The notes below the pieces were generated by a model that was not told where the DNA came from, searched no databases, and saw nothing but the letters and a program-made list of their open reading frames with translations. Below are positions 1 to 11,738 of a stretch of DNA of 64,000 nucleotides, piece by piece. Source of the DNA: Anisus vortex. Lineage: Eukaryota > Mollusca > Gastropoda > Planorbidae. Location: positions 27,157,721 to 27,221,720 of the forward strand of contig OX421495.1 of NCBI GenBank assembly GCA_949126835.1, in the 5' to 3' direction. The translations under genes were made by a program, and so were the position numbers. Numbering within the stretch: the stretch's first letter is position 1; the number at the start of each line of letters is the position of its first letter.

Positions 1-651
1 TCGCGCAATCTACTTTCAAATTGGTGAAAAATGTATAATTTGCTTTCAAAAGGTCTTAACGAGTTACACTATATACAACATCAAGGCAAAGAATGTTGCA
101 TTAGTTTATAATATAGTCTTATAAAGTCATTGGATCTCTCCAAAAGTCATCAATTGTCAACATTTAACTGATGGATTCCTATACATTCGTTTAGTTGTTT
201 AAATATTTATTTCTCTTTATTTTATATGAGGTTCTTCAGAACTTTTTGTTTTTACAATTTTTCCTCTTTTTCATTTCTGTAACTTTTTTTTGTGTGTTTT
301 TGCTTTGTATTTCTCTGCAGTTTTCTGATTTCTATTATTTGAATTTTCTGAGCAGTTTAATTGTTTGCAATTCTTATTTCTGTTTTTTTTTGTCTGGGGA
401 GGGGCGGGAGTGATTTAAGTATGCTATTCTTAAGATCCATTTTTATACTTAGATATTTATAACACACTAACTATGCTTAGGCTACATGGTAAATTAAACT
501 ATGAAAAACATTTATAATAGAAAGCAAGAGTTTAAATATGTTTGTATTCAATATAATAGTGTAAGAATAATTGTACAATTAATTAAAAGTATAAGATATT
601 TATTCCCTTGTATTCAATGTGTATCAATGTAATGTTATTGTCTACGTACAA
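1..651. other. AT-rich DNA, no gene seen
   Basis: This stretch is AT-rich with a long T-rich segment around 200-400. The ORF that opens there is almost all Phe, Leu, Ser and Tyr, as expected from poly-T DNA, so it is not called as a gene. No repeat structure or recognisable protein was seen on either strand. Confidence 0.6.
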
Positions 652-760
652 AAAGAATCGCTACCAACATAATTAGTCCTATCGGCTAAGATGTAGCCTA
701 CTAAACTTAAAGAATCGCTACCAACATAATCAGTCCTATCGGCTAAGATGTACTAAACTT
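652..760. repeat. Two-copy direct repeat, about 55 bp
   Basis: A block beginning AAAGAATCGCTACCAACATA occurs at 652 and again at 709, each followed by the same CAGTCCTATCGGCTAAGATG-type text and ending in ACTAAACTT. The first copy carries a few extra bases (GCCT) and one substitution. It is a simple local duplication. Confidence 0.85.
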
Positions 761-1428
761 CGGTTATGTTTAGGTCCCAGGGTTGTTTAGGCTTCAAGAC
801 ATGTTTATAAATATCTGAATTTCTCACAGCGAGTACTTGAGACAACTTATCATTGAATGTAAACACAAACATACTCTGCCCTCATCTGCCCTCAGCTGCC
901 TTCAGCTTAACAACTAAAGCAATCTGCATTAAACTTCACCATACCCAACAATAGCACAATCTAAGCTCATACATTAATTATTGCCATAATATCTGTGAAC
1001 AAAGCAATAACAATCATTATTTCTTCACATCCATAACAAATTGAAGAAGCATTTAACTACGAAAATATCATTTGTTGTTTTAAAAGGTTATAAAAACTGT
1101 ACCAAGGTTTAATGCTCATTTTTATATCCAAGGTAGATAAGTGAATTAGAATGAGTTATCTGATCACACCAAAGCTTTTATCAGAATGATGGACGGGGGT
1201 ACATTTTCAGCAATTAGATTTTTATTTTGTGTTTAATGTCTGAACTTTGTTTACTTCTTCCTTTCGTTCTTCCCTCCTGCAGTCCAATACTCTCCCTCAA
1301 TCCCACGCACACTTGTTTAAACCGTACGTTTGTTGTTATCTGACTTCTGCTTCCTACGTCATTAATCAGAGAATTCCTAGTCTCGTAACTTTCTCATACA
1401 TTGGTGATACTCCAAAGGGGGACGATGA
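761..1428. other. AT-rich DNA, no gene seen
   Basis: Nothing recognisable was found here. The ORF starting near 1247 has no domain signature and runs into the GC-rich short repeat downstream. Confidence 0.5.
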
Positions 1429-1494
1429 GGGGTGGCCCTCCTTGCAGGGCGGTGGCCCTCGTGGCAGGATGTGGGCCCTCGTGGCAGGGTGGGA
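1429..1494. repeat. GC-rich imperfect 20-bp repeat
   Basis: Three imperfect units of about 20 bp built on GGTGGCCCTCGTGGCAGG. The block is a GC-rich island in AT-rich DNA and ends just before a T/A-rich stretch. Confidence 0.7.
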
Positions 1495-1680
1495 GATCCG
1501 CCTATAATGTCGACATTTAAAAACAGTTCTTTTGCAATTTTGTATTATTTTTTATGAATGAAAAAAAAATTATTTTATTAGCTTTATTACACTTAATTTC
1601 TTTATATTAGAAATAGATTAAAGTTTATGTTTCCTAACTAATAATCTAGGGAAAGAATGGTTCTTAGATAATTAGATATA

Positions 1681-1982
1681 TTGAGAGATATCTTGGAGGA
1701 TGAATAGGTTGTTGGGTGTTTGGGTGGAAGAATAAATGGAGATATATATATAAAGAGAGGGAATAAAGAGAGAGAGAGAAAGAGACAGATAGTTAGTTAA
1801 ATATTGAGATAAAAAGGTAGTTGGACAAATAGACAGATACATAAATATATAGACTGATTGAAAGGTAGATACTTTGATAAATAGATGTAAAGCTAAATGG
1901 ATAAAAAAACTAGGTAGAAAGATAAAACAAGATGGATAGATAGATAAAAAGCTAGATAGATAATCAAAAGATAGATACAAAG

Positions 1983-2052
<70 letters not shown>

Positions 2053-2083
2053 AGAGAGAGAAAGAGATAGAGAGAGAGAGAGG
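1681..2083. repeat. GATA/GAGA-rich and (AT)n microsatellite block
   Basis: A purine-rich region of GATA, TAGATA and GAGA motifs leads into an uninterrupted (AT) run at about 1987-2050, followed by a GA-rich run at 2051-2083. ORFs on the minus strand here are low-complexity Tyr/Ile/Ser translations and are not genes. Confidence 0.95.
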
Positions 2084-2584
2084 AAAAAATAGATATTATG
2101 GAAGAATAAAAAAAATAAACTTCAGTCTTTGATGCGAACAAATGCATTATTACTCACCTAACAAGCGTTAGGTCACAAAAGGAAGTGGCAGCACCTCCGA
2201 TCTTACCTGGATTTACACCTGTAGCACGTGTGCCTTTTATCTCCTATTATTGTTAGCTGATAGATACTCGGCGTGGATATCGGGTGCCACAGTGGGCGTG
2301 AGGTAGACATCACTACTGATGCGCTCACACACACACAAACAAGTAAACACTTAGTCATACGATTTTGCAGAACCGCATACGAGCAAAACACAAATTTGTA
2401 TAACGAGTACTTCTGACCGAATACTGCCGACCGAATACTGCCGACCGAATAACTTGAAACGTTGTCAGGTTACATCTAGTGAACAATGACACTAAGCAGG
2501 AATATATCATTATGATATCTGGATCTGTTTGCAATATCCCTGGTGCAGGCTGGTGTAGGACCTCTGTTTTATTTGCGTTTATGG
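2084..2584. other. No gene; contains a 14-bp triplication
   Basis: Apart from a short tandem repeat of GACCGAATACTGCC (two full copies and one partial at 2415-2451), no gene or mobile-element signature was seen. Confidence 0.6.
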
Positions 2585-3390
2585 TAAGACCAAAGTTCAG
2601 TCAGGGGACAAAAACTTAAGGTTGTCGACAAATTCACCTACCTTGGCAGCACAATAGCACGCGCTGCCAATATAGATGACGAGATCTGCAATAATATAAC
2701 AAAGCAAGCATCACCTTTGGTCGCCTTGGGGAAAACGTCTGTGACAGAAAAGTACTCTGTTTAGACTTTAGACAACAAGCTAGAAGTATACAGTTATACA
2801 GTGCTAGCTACAATACTGTTAACTGCAAGTGAAACATGGACAGTGTATAGTAAGCATGCAAAACCACTCAATCACTTCCATGTCGATTGTTTTAGCAAAT
2901 TACTAAAAAAAATACGATTGCATGATAAGGTCCCAGACACAGAAGTGCTACTCAGGGCAGGCTCGTTAAGCATTCACACTCAGCTTCTAAAATCAAAAGC
3001 AGCGCGATGGGCTGATCATTTAGTGAGAATGCCGGACTATAGATTTCCTAAGAAGCTTCTATGTGGCGAGCTAGCAAACAGCAATAGAAGAACAGGCGGC
3101 CAAAGATGGTCTGAAAGCAACCTTATAAGAACTAGACGTGGTTACTGGCTGCCAACAGAGGCAGGTGGCGAAATATTAAATTGTCCGGGACACAACTGGA
3201 GAAAGTAACATAAAAATATACACCAAGCAAACCTGCAAGGCGCTACCAAAACCCCAAAGCCGCATCTTTTGTGTGCAATACCTGCAAACAAACCTTCGGG
3301 ACCCATACATGATTAAAAAGCCACCAAAGAATCCACTGTGAGACGTGGTCATCCTCGGAAATGAGGGACAAAAAACATATCGTTATATAC
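2585..3390 (+). pseudogene. Non-LTR retrotransposon ORF2 3' remnant
   Basis: The three plus frames together read as the C-terminal end of a LINE reverse-transcriptase protein. From about 2615 there is FTYLGST followed by an IDDEI-type segment, then from 2801 a 135-residue open stretch with SETWTVYSKH, LNHFH, VPDTEVLLRAG and RWADHLVRMPD, all hallmarks of the post-RT region of these elements. A C2H2-like tail follows: CNTC at 3274-3285 and LKSHQRIH ending at 3336. This tail is cut by an in-frame TGA at 3310-3312, and the three parts lie in different frames. The catalytic RT core is absent, so this is a 5'-truncated dead copy. Clade is not assigned. Confidence 0.88.
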
Positions 3391-3746
3391 AGCTGTTTAT
3401 GTGAACATAAACATTTAACTTATGAGCACTCAACAATTATTATTATGTTACATTAACCCATCTTTACTATTAATTTATATTTGCAATATCTAATTCTTTC
3501 TCTGTCTCCTATTCTGTGTGTGTCTATCTCTATTATTTTAAGCACTTCCCTCTCTCAATCTCTCGCTTACTCTTTCTTTACTGTGCCTCTCTTTATACCT
3601 TTTTCTTTCTCTCTTTGTCTGTCTCTTTCCTTCTATCATTTTCTCTCATACACCAGTCTCTCGGCTATTCTTTATTGAAGCCTTCACTAAACATTGTTTT
3701 CTCTGTTGCCATCTCTTCATTTCACGTTTATATTGAAATTGTAAAA
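3391..3746. other. Pyrimidine-rich DNA, no gene
   Basis: The main feature is a CT-rich stretch at about 3490-3680 that gives Ser/Leu/Phe-rich spurious ORFs. No coding signature was seen. Confidence 0.6.
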
Positions 3747-3939
3747 GAAAATATATCAAATAATTGAGTCATTTAAAGGATGAATCCAAACAGAAAATAT
3801 ATCAAATAATTGAGTCATTTAAAGGATGAATCCAAACAGAAAATATATCAAATAATTGAGTCATTTAAAGGATGAATCCAAACAGAAAATATATCAAATA
3901 ATTGAGTCATTTAAAGGATGAATCCAAACAGAAAATATG
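3747..3939. repeat. 46-bp minisatellite, about 4.2 copies
   Basis: Units start GAAAATATATCAAATAATTG at 3747, 3793, 3839 and 3885, with a partial fifth at 3931. The copies are essentially identical. Confidence 0.97.
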
Positions 3940-4685
3940 ATCATTGTTTCATTTAAAAATCACAAATTACCCGAATAAATAAACTTTTATCTATTGCTAA
4001 ATGTATAAATTTAATTTCCAGGGTTATCCTTCTAGAACAATAAACTTTTATTACTCATTTTAAAATATCACAAACAATCATACACAGAAATTTATTTCAT
4101 TTTTCTATACTTTACCTTTATCGCTAATGTTGTTACAAGATTAAAAAGAAGAACACGAAGTATGAAGAAGGAAGGTATGTAAACAGTAGAAGACAACTCC
4201 AGCTCATCCACATTCCTAAACATCGTTATCTAGAGTTACCCCGCTGTTTTCTGGGTCACAATGGACTCTATTGTTTACACTATCACTCGGGAAAATGTAC
4301 CATCTCATTTTGCAATCAATATTAATAACAATTCTGTTACTCCCGTGAAGTTAGTTGGCAGCTCAGTAAACATGCATACTTAGCTCACTTGACTATATAA
4401 CTGCATAGTGTTGTCAAACTATTTCATTTATTTCTGACAATGGTTCTCACCAAAAATTTCTTATTTTCCATAACAGTCTTTTACAGTTAAATTTTGAGTT
4501 ACGACTAAACTTTGTAGAAAATAAAATATGTTACAATAACTGAACTGTGTAGCGATTCTCTGAAATTGTGTGTAGGCCACACTAAGTTGTATTCATCTTG
4601 TTGGTATTTTGCTGTGTTGTCTGTTTATTCTCATGCATGTAGGCCTAATCCCTTATTTATACGTATAGGATTTTATTTTGGTTTT
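3940..4685. other. AT-rich DNA, no gene seen
   Basis: No ORF, repeat or RNA gene could be supported. One TAGGCC half-palindrome occurs near 4641. Confidence 0.5.
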
Positions 4686-4737
4686 AACATAACGTTTTTA
4701 ACGTAACATTTTTAACATAACGTTTTTAACGTAACGT
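4686..4737. repeat. Short AACGTAACGTTTTT-type repeat
   Basis: About four imperfect 13-14 bp units alternating ACATAACGTTTTTA and ACGTAACATTTTTA. Confidence 0.8.
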
Positions 4738-4929
4738 TTGCCCTTTTTTAAAAAAATCCTTGGTAAAACAATGTTTCTTTGGCTTCATCACGGTTCTATG
4801 AAATTTTTTCTCTGAACTGTTTTCTCCGAAATGTTTTGTGTTGAAATAGGCCTATGTCTCTTTCAAAAATTTTTTGTTCAATATTCGTCTAAAACATTTT
4901 TTTTTAATCTTGTGTCTTAAATCTGTTTT

Positions 4930-5235
4930 TTTTTTTTTATCTGTAGGCCTACTCTGAAATGTGTAATGTGAAGTCTAAACTCTGAAATCTGTAGGCTACT
5001 GTCAAGTCTGAAATCTGTATTGTGGAGTCTGAACTCTGTACTGTGAAGTTTGAACTTTAAACTTTGTTGTGAACTCTGAAATATGTAGGCCTACTGTGAA
5101 GTCTGAAATCTGTACTGTGAAGTCTGAAATATGTATTATGAACTCTAAAATATGTAGGCTACTGTGGACTCTAAAATCTGTATTGTGAACTCTGAAATCT
5201 GTAGCCTAATGTGAACTCTGAAATCTGAAATCTGC
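4930..5235. repeat. Degenerate CTGAAATCTGTA minisatellite
   Basis: Repeated imperfect units of 20-25 bp built from GTGAACTCTGAAATCTGTAG, some extended by the palindrome TAGGCCTAC. Divergence between units is high, so this looks like an old array. Confidence 0.85.
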
Positions 5236-5396
5236 ACTGGGAAATATTCCTTTCGTCAAACGATGTACGTTTAAAAGAAATCAAACATAATTTACCTTTA
5301 ATTTTGTTTGCCTCAACACGAGATATTACAATATGTCATTTATTATTAGAGTTCTCGTTTGAAGAATCTTTCTATATAAGAAATTGTTTTTTCTAT

Positions 5397-5879
5397 GATT
5401 GTATTAAATATGAGTGAGATAAAAAGTGTTGATTGTATTAAATATGAGTGAGATAAAAAGTTTTGATTGTATTAAATATGAGTGAGATAAAAAGTTTTGA
5501 TTGTATTAAATATGAGTGAGATAAAAAGTTTTGATTGTATTAAATATGAGTGAGATAAAAAGTTTTGATTGTATTAAATATGAGTGAGATAAAAAGTTTT
5601 GATTGTATTAAATATGAGTGAGATAAAAAGTTTTGATTGTATTAAATATGAGTGAGATAAAAAGTTTTGATTGTATTAAATATGAGTGAGATAAAAAGTT
5701 TTGATTGTATTAAATATGAGTGAGATAAAAAGTTTTGATTGTATTAAATATGAGTGAGATAAAAAGTTTTGATTGTATTAAATATGAGTGAGATAAAAAG
5801 TGTTGATTGTATTAAATATGAGTGAGATAAAAAGTGTTGATTGTATTAAATATGAGTGAGATAAAAAGTTTTGATTGTA
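5397..5879. repeat. 34-bp minisatellite, about 14 copies
   Basis: Units begin GATTGTATTAAATATGAGTG and repeat every 34 bp from 5397. They differ only at one position near the unit end (AAGTGTT versus AAGTTTT); the AAGTGTT form occurs at both edges of the array. Confidence 0.98.
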
Positions 5880-6942
5880 GACAAAGGTCAGTGTGCTATA
5901 ACAGAGCTAGGAAACTGGGAATAATAGAAATATTCTGCACCCACATCAGTCTAGCCCATCACGTGACCGGGCTACTGGGTGTAAACTACCACTTCCTGTT
6001 GACCCTTAGATAAGGGTCCTGGCTGGCCACTTTCTGCTTGACCCCTTGTGGCGCTGCCCCTGGGCAAGAAAGAAGAAAGTACCCCCCTGCCAATGCTAGA
6101 CGGAATCCCTTGACCAGTGTGTTTACTTAAAGGACTGCTCTCCAGGGGCGAGATACCTAAAACAAGCTCAGGTGGGCCACGGCTCAAAGGCTAGACAAAC
6201 ATGACTTGTATACAGGAAAATAATTTCGAGAACCAAAAAAAAAAGTTTTAGAGTTAATTCTTTGATGTTTTAATCTAATTGAAGATATTGTACATTGATT
6301 AAGTGCCATCTCAATGGAAGGAAATCCAGCTAAACAATGACATCGCTTATTTGTTCTTGCAGTGGGACATTTAGGGCAAAAAATAAACTACAACACATGA
6401 CCTATTATACGAAAGCCGCCACGTCCCCAATAGTTCTGAGAAAGCAAGGCATGGCTGCAAACACAGAAAATATCTAATCTATGGCCGGAGTCTAGTCTAA
6501 GATGGTCATTGTAGCCTCACATAGAGAATTTTAGTACAATACTAAACTCACAAAAAAGATATACATTTTTATGAAAGTAAAAACTCTTAAATAGCATTTG
6601 GCGATTTTTTTTACAAGCTAACTCTACTAATGGCTACACCATTCATTGTTGACTTCACAATTTTCATCACTTGTTCAAATGTACAAAATTTGATTCTTTC
6701 AAAATTTGAAGCATTTTCACATATTTTGTTTTATTTTATTGTCCTCTAATTTCTGTTTGCAGGAACAAAAATGGCTCTGACACTTTAATTAAATCGCACG
6801 CCTCGTTTCATCTCTACACTGCAGCCTTCTCTTAAAAGCAAACAGTGTTCTCCCCTGGAGAAACCTGAGTTTGATGCTTGTACGTAGGACAGACAAACAA
6901 CTCCTTGCCTATTATAGGGATTTCTTAAAACGGACTGGCCTG
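5880..6942. other. No gene; GC-richer patch 5945-6190
   Basis: The patch at 5945-6190 is clearly richer in G+C than its surroundings and opens a 71-residue minus ORF without any recognisable motif. I see no supportable gene, repeat or RNA feature in the rest. Confidence 0.4.
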
Positions 6943-7329
6943 TCACGGAAGCTTAGCGTACCAAGGGCAGATAACGCAGATCGCTTCAGACTCATCTAGC
7001 ATTGTAACTCCATACTCGTCGACATTCCAGGAGTTGCTTCCCATGAAGAGCGTTCCGCTCCCGTGGCAATGAAACGGCTTTAATTTCCCTTCAATTTTTT
7101 CCCACAGTACAATACCGCTAGTACCGTGCAAGCGCAAAACGTTAAAAAAAATGTCTGGAACAAATTCGGCTAATGGGAAATAGGGAAGGGGAGGTAATAA
7201 GGATGTTGATGGAAACAACAATATTTTACCCTCCGCAGACGCCAGAAAAATTCTCTTTGATTTATGCCTAGAATTAAAATGCAATAAGGTTTTGTTTTGG
7301 ATTTTGTTTTTCAACAAAACTGTAAACAC
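6943..7329 (-). CDS. Uncharacterised ORF, possible exon
   Basis: A 128-residue minus-strand ORF with balanced composition, unlike the low-complexity ORFs that dominate the window. Its first half is Lys- and hydrophobic-rich; its second half is more protein-like (residues such as HGSGTLFMGSNSW and DESEAICVICPW). A pyrimidine-containing TTTACAG precedes the ORF on the minus strand near 7317 and a GGTACG follows near 6963, which could be splice sites of an internal exon. No family is recognised and chance remains likely. Confidence 0.22.
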   Translation of the reverse strand: MFTVLLKNKIQNKTLLHFNSRHKSKRIFLASAEGKILLFPSTSLLPPLPYFPLAEFVPDIFFNVLRLHGTSGIVLWEKIEGKLKPFHCHGSGTLFMGSNSWNVDEYGVTMLDESEAICVICPWYAKLP

Positions 7330-7867
7330 ACAAAAATACTATGAAAACAAAATACACGAAATTGAATTGTAAATGTTTTTTGTTGTTTTTTTTTAAATTC
7401 ATAAACATATAGCTAGTAGATATAAGCGATTGGTGTAAGCATATAATGGAATAATTAACCTTAGAATGTAAAATATAATGAACAAAACAGTTTATCTGGG
7501 TCAATCTTTTCAACGTCAGAGTAGATTCAAACTATAAAATAAAACTTTTGATAAATAGGATTTTATAAAATGCTTAATGACTCTAATTTTTTTTTTGTTT
7601 TACTTTAAGCTTTTATAGTTTTAACTTTGTTATCAAAATTTGTTTACTTTGTTCCTTAGAACGTTTTGAAAAAATCCTATCTAAAAATTAGAAAAAAAAA
7701 TGAATGTAATTATTTCATTTTCTTGTGTGTAAAAGTTGTATTCGTTTTTTTAATGTTTCTCTTTTATATAAATAAATAATTATATAATATATATATATAT
7801 AATTTGTTTACAATACAATAGTTTTATTAAATAAGGCTCTGTGTCCATTTCTAGACAAGATAAAATT
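7330..7867. other. AT-rich DNA, no gene seen
   Basis: Poly-T and poly-A runs and a short (AT) run near 7785-7800. No coding signal. Confidence 0.6.
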
Positions 7868-8100
7868 TGTTCAACTATAAATTGTGCACAATAAAATTAT
7901 ATTGAATTATAAATTGTACAATGATGAATTATAAATTGAGCAAAATAAAATTATATTGAATTATAAATTGTGCACAATAAAATTATATTCAATTATAAAT
8001 TGTACACCACAAAATTATATTCAATAATAAAGTGTACACTATAACATTATGTTGAATTATAAAGTGTACACAATAATATTATTATATATTGTACAAGAAA
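7868..8100. repeat. Degenerate 31-bp AT-rich repeat
   Basis: About seven diverged units built on GAATTATAAATTGTGCACAA followed by TAAAATTATATT. Unit spacing varies, so the array is old or was assembled with indels. Confidence 0.85.
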
Positions 8101-8495
8101 ATATCAGGTTGAATTATATATCAAGAATTTTGATACCAGTAGTCTAGTTGTTTTGTTGTTTTATGCTAGTCCTGGCAACTCATTTCTTGTCCGATAGCCA
8201 CTCAGGTCCAGTAGACCTTTTTTTTTTTAAATATGCCAGTGCAGATTAAATTCGACCTGTGTTTTATCTGTATGTCTTTGTGAGTAGTGTTCAACATTGA
8301 TGTAGTGTAAGCCTCTGTTTGTGTTAGAATTTAATATTTTAAGTATTTATATTCTTCCGCTTCTGTCTTGAAGTCTTTGTAAAGTTGGTAATTTTTTTTA
8401 CTATAGGTACCTGTCTTTAAGTGAATACTATTTACTAGTCAAATTAATTTGCATCTCTTTTGTGAATTTTTCAGGGGGTTTTTTATGCTCACACT
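8101..8495. other. No gene seen
   Basis: Unique-looking AT-rich sequence between two arrays. No supportable feature. Confidence 0.5.
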
Positions 8496-10546
8496 GTTAA
8501 CTAATGATGGACACAATACTCCTACAAATATATATAGTATAGAATGTTTAACTAATGATGGACACAATACTCCTACAAATATATATAGTATAGAATGTTT
8601 AACTAATGATGGACACAATACTCCTACAAATATGTATAGTATAGAATGTTTAACTAATGATGGACACAATACTCCTACAAATATATATAGTATATAATGT
8701 TTAACTAATGATGGACACAATACTCCTACAAATATATATTGTATAGAATGTTTAACTAATGATGGACACAATACTCCTACAAATATATATAGTATAGAAT
8801 GTTTAACTAATGATGGGCACAATACTCCTACAAATATATATAGTATAGAATGTTTAACTAATGATGGACACAATACTCCTACAAATATATATTGTATAGA
8901 ATGTTTAACTAATGATGGACACAATACTCCTACAAATATATATTGTATAGAATGTTTAACTAATGATGGACACAATACTCCTACAAATATATATAGTATA
9001 GAATGTTTAACTAATGATGGACACAATACTCCTACAAATATATATTGTATAGAATGTTTAACTAATGATGGACACAATACTCCTACAAATTTATATAGTA
9101 TAGAATGTTTAACTAATGATGGACACAATACTCCTACAAATTTATATAGTATAGAATGTTTAACTAATGATGGACACAATACTCCTACAAATATATATTG
9201 TATAGAATGTTTAACTAATGATGGACACAATACTCCTACAAATATATATAGTATAGAATGTTTAACTAATGATGGACACAATACTCCTACAAATATATAT
9301 AGTATAGAATGTTTAACTAATGATGGACACAATACTCCTACAAATATATATTGTATAGAATGTTTAACTAATGATGGACACAGTACTCCTACAAATATAT
9401 ATTGTATAGAATGTTTAACTAATGATGGACACAATACTCCTACAAATATATATAGTATAGAATGTGTAACTAATGATGGACACAATAGTCCTACAAATAT
9501 ATATAGTATAGAATGTTTAACTAATGATGGACACAATACTCCTACAAATATATATTGTATAGAATGTTTAACTAATGATGGACACAATACTCCTACAAAT
9601 TTATATAGTATAGAATGTTTAACTAATGATGGACACAATACTCCTACAAATTTATATTGTATAGAATGTTTAACTAATGATGGACACAATACTCCTACAA
9701 ATATATATAGTATAGAATGTTTAACTAATGATGGACACAATACTCCTACAAATATATATTGTATAGAATGTTTAACTAATGATGGACACAATACTCCTAC
9801 AAATTTATATAGTATAGAATGTTTAACTAATGATGGACACAATACTCCTACAAATTTATATAGTATAGAATGTTTAACTAATGATGGACACAATACTCCT
9901 ACAAATATATATAGTATAGAATGTTTAACTAATGATGGACACAATACTCCTACAAATTTATATTGTATAGAATGTTTAACTAATGATGGACACAATACTC
10001 CTACAAATATATATTGTATAGAATGTTTAACTAATGATGGACACAATACTCCTACAAATATATATTGTATAGAATGTTTAACTAATGATAGACACAATAC
10101 TCCTACAAATATATATTGTATAGAATGTTTAACTAATGATGGACACAATACTCCTACAAATATATATTATATAGAATGTTTAACTAATGATGGACACAAT
10201 ACTCCTACAAATATATATTGTATAGAATGTTTAACTAATGATGGACACAATACTCCTACAAATATATATTGTATAGAATGTTTAACTAATGATGGACACA
10301 ATACTCCTACAAATATATATAGTATAGAATGTTTAACTAATGATGGACACAATACTCCTACAAATATATATTGTATAGAAAGTTTAACTAATGATAGACA
10401 CAATACTCCTACAAATATATATTGTATAGAATGTTTAACTAATGATGGACACAATACTCCTACAAATATATATAGTATAGAATGTTTAACTAATGATGGA
10501 CACAATACTCCTACAAATATATATAGTATAGAATGTTTAACTAATG
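8496..10546. repeat. 51-bp minisatellite, about 40 copies
   Basis: Units containing TTTAACTAATGATGGACACA repeat every 51 bp over about 2.05 kb. Because 51 is a multiple of three, frames stay open: the minus strand gives 569- and 112-residue ORFs made of a 17-residue repeat (CPSLVKHSIQYIFVGVL). I treat these as artefacts. Two unit positions vary in a two-state fashion (AAATATATAT or AAATTTATAT; TAGTATAG or TTGTATAG); rare private changes include GATAGACAC at 10086 and 10391. Confidence 0.98.
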
Positions 10547-11479
10547 TTATGTAACAATCTGATAAAATGTTCTTGTTAAATAAAAAAAAAATTCATTGCC
10601 CAAAGTCAGAACTCTAACTTAATGATGTAATTACTTTGATCAATATAAGGATTCCTTGATGTACTTTACATTTTATCAAATGTTTTTTCATCATTTAAAA
10701 AAATCAACATTTTTTTTTCTTCTCCTTTTCTTTTAATTTCAATTACTATAAAAGTGTTAACTGGATAAATTTCACTTACTATGTCCATAATGTTTTTATA
10801 ATGAATACTGAATAGTAAGGTTTTTATTGAACTTTTCGTTTCTTTGTCTTTACATAAATTATTTATTATAATATAATCAATATACACAGGCTCTAAATGA
10901 CCTTCTCTCCAATCTCCCTTGACGTCATTCATCCTGTAACTCGAATGGTTCTAGTTGGACAAAAAGTAACGCCGACCCAGCATTGGTATGTCCACACATT
11001 TCCATGTGTGCCTGTGAACCTGCCCCATTGACCAAACTTGTTTTGAAAATAGCAATATGGCAGTACCTGAAAATATATCCAGACCTCTACCACTCCCTCC
11101 TACCCCCCAACCCCTTATACACAGATCTTTCCCCCCTTTTCCCCTTGGGATGTAATCTTTGAAGGAATGGTTATTTGTTGAACTTACAAATTTACCTTTT
11201 AGGAAAACGATTGGATCCGGAAAGAGTTGTATATGTCCGAGATATGCCAGAAGCGTCTACGGTAGGCCGCCTAGGACAACAAACATCACACGGATTCAAT
11301 ATGCCAGATCGGCCGATCACGCTGGAACGTACCTGGTGGAGGAGTTGACATTTTCATAACTTCCCAACAATGAAGAGTTCCACCGCTATGAAAGCATTGG
11401 TGTAGCTGATGGGTTGTATGGTTAGACATTATAGAAGTAATGGCTACTTGCTTTAGTATTGCTTTCTTTACTATACACA
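10547..11479. other. No confirmed gene
   Basis: Contains an 88-residue minus ORF (listed separately) and a C-rich stretch near 11085-11150. Other ORFs carry no recognisable motif. Confidence 0.4.
10666..10932 (-). CDS. Uncharacterised 88-residue ORF
   Basis: A minus-strand ORF of ordinary composition beginning MNDVKGDWREGHLEP. Its last residues (FLNDEKTFDKM) weakly recall the F-x-D-x-E-K-A-F-D-K motif of LINE reverse transcriptases, but the preceding residues do not follow that family and the ORF stops at once. It could be a decayed retroelement scrap or chance. Confidence 0.15.
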   Translation of the reverse strand: MNDVKGDWREGHLEPVYIDYIIINNLCKDKETKSSIKTLLFSIHYKNIMDIVSEIYPVNTFIVIEIKRKGEEKKMLIFLNDEKTFDKM

Positions 11480-11526
11480 CATACACTCTCTCTCTCTCTC
11501 CCTCTTTCTCTCTCCCTCTCTCTCTA
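11480..11526. repeat. (CT)n-rich microsatellite
   Basis: An almost pure CT run, interrupted by CCC and TTT, between 11480 and 11526. Confidence 0.9.
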
Positions 11527-11630
11527 CATATGGAGGGGTGACCGCTAGGTTTATTTTTCTTCCATCTGTTTCTATTCAACCATACAACAAAAATGGCAGA
11601 CTAATAAGTCTTGCTACACAAATAGAGCTC

Positions 11631-11738
11631 ATTGGTGTTGCGGCCGTTGGGTGCCACATTGGTGTTGCGGCCGTTGGGTGCCACATTGGTGTTGCGGCCG
11701 TTGGGTGCCACATTGGTGTTGCGGCCGTTGGGTGCCAC
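11631..11738. repeat. 27-bp GC-rich minisatellite, 4 copies
   Basis: Four identical units beginning ATTGGTGTTGCGGCCGTTGG. The unit is much richer in G+C than its surroundings and, being divisible by three, keeps frames open on both strands, which explains the repeated IGVAAVGCH and NVAPNGRNT translations. Confidence 0.97.

Noticed and set aside
8439..10505. 569- and 112-residue minus ORFs made of a 17-residue repeat
   Set aside because: They translate a 51-bp minisatellite. The period is divisible by three, the plus strand also opens a repeat frame, and variants hit first, second and third positions alike.
8496..10546. CRISPR-like array
   Set aside because: Units are contiguous with no unique spacers, and the setting is a eukaryotic genome. 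The same holds for every other array here.
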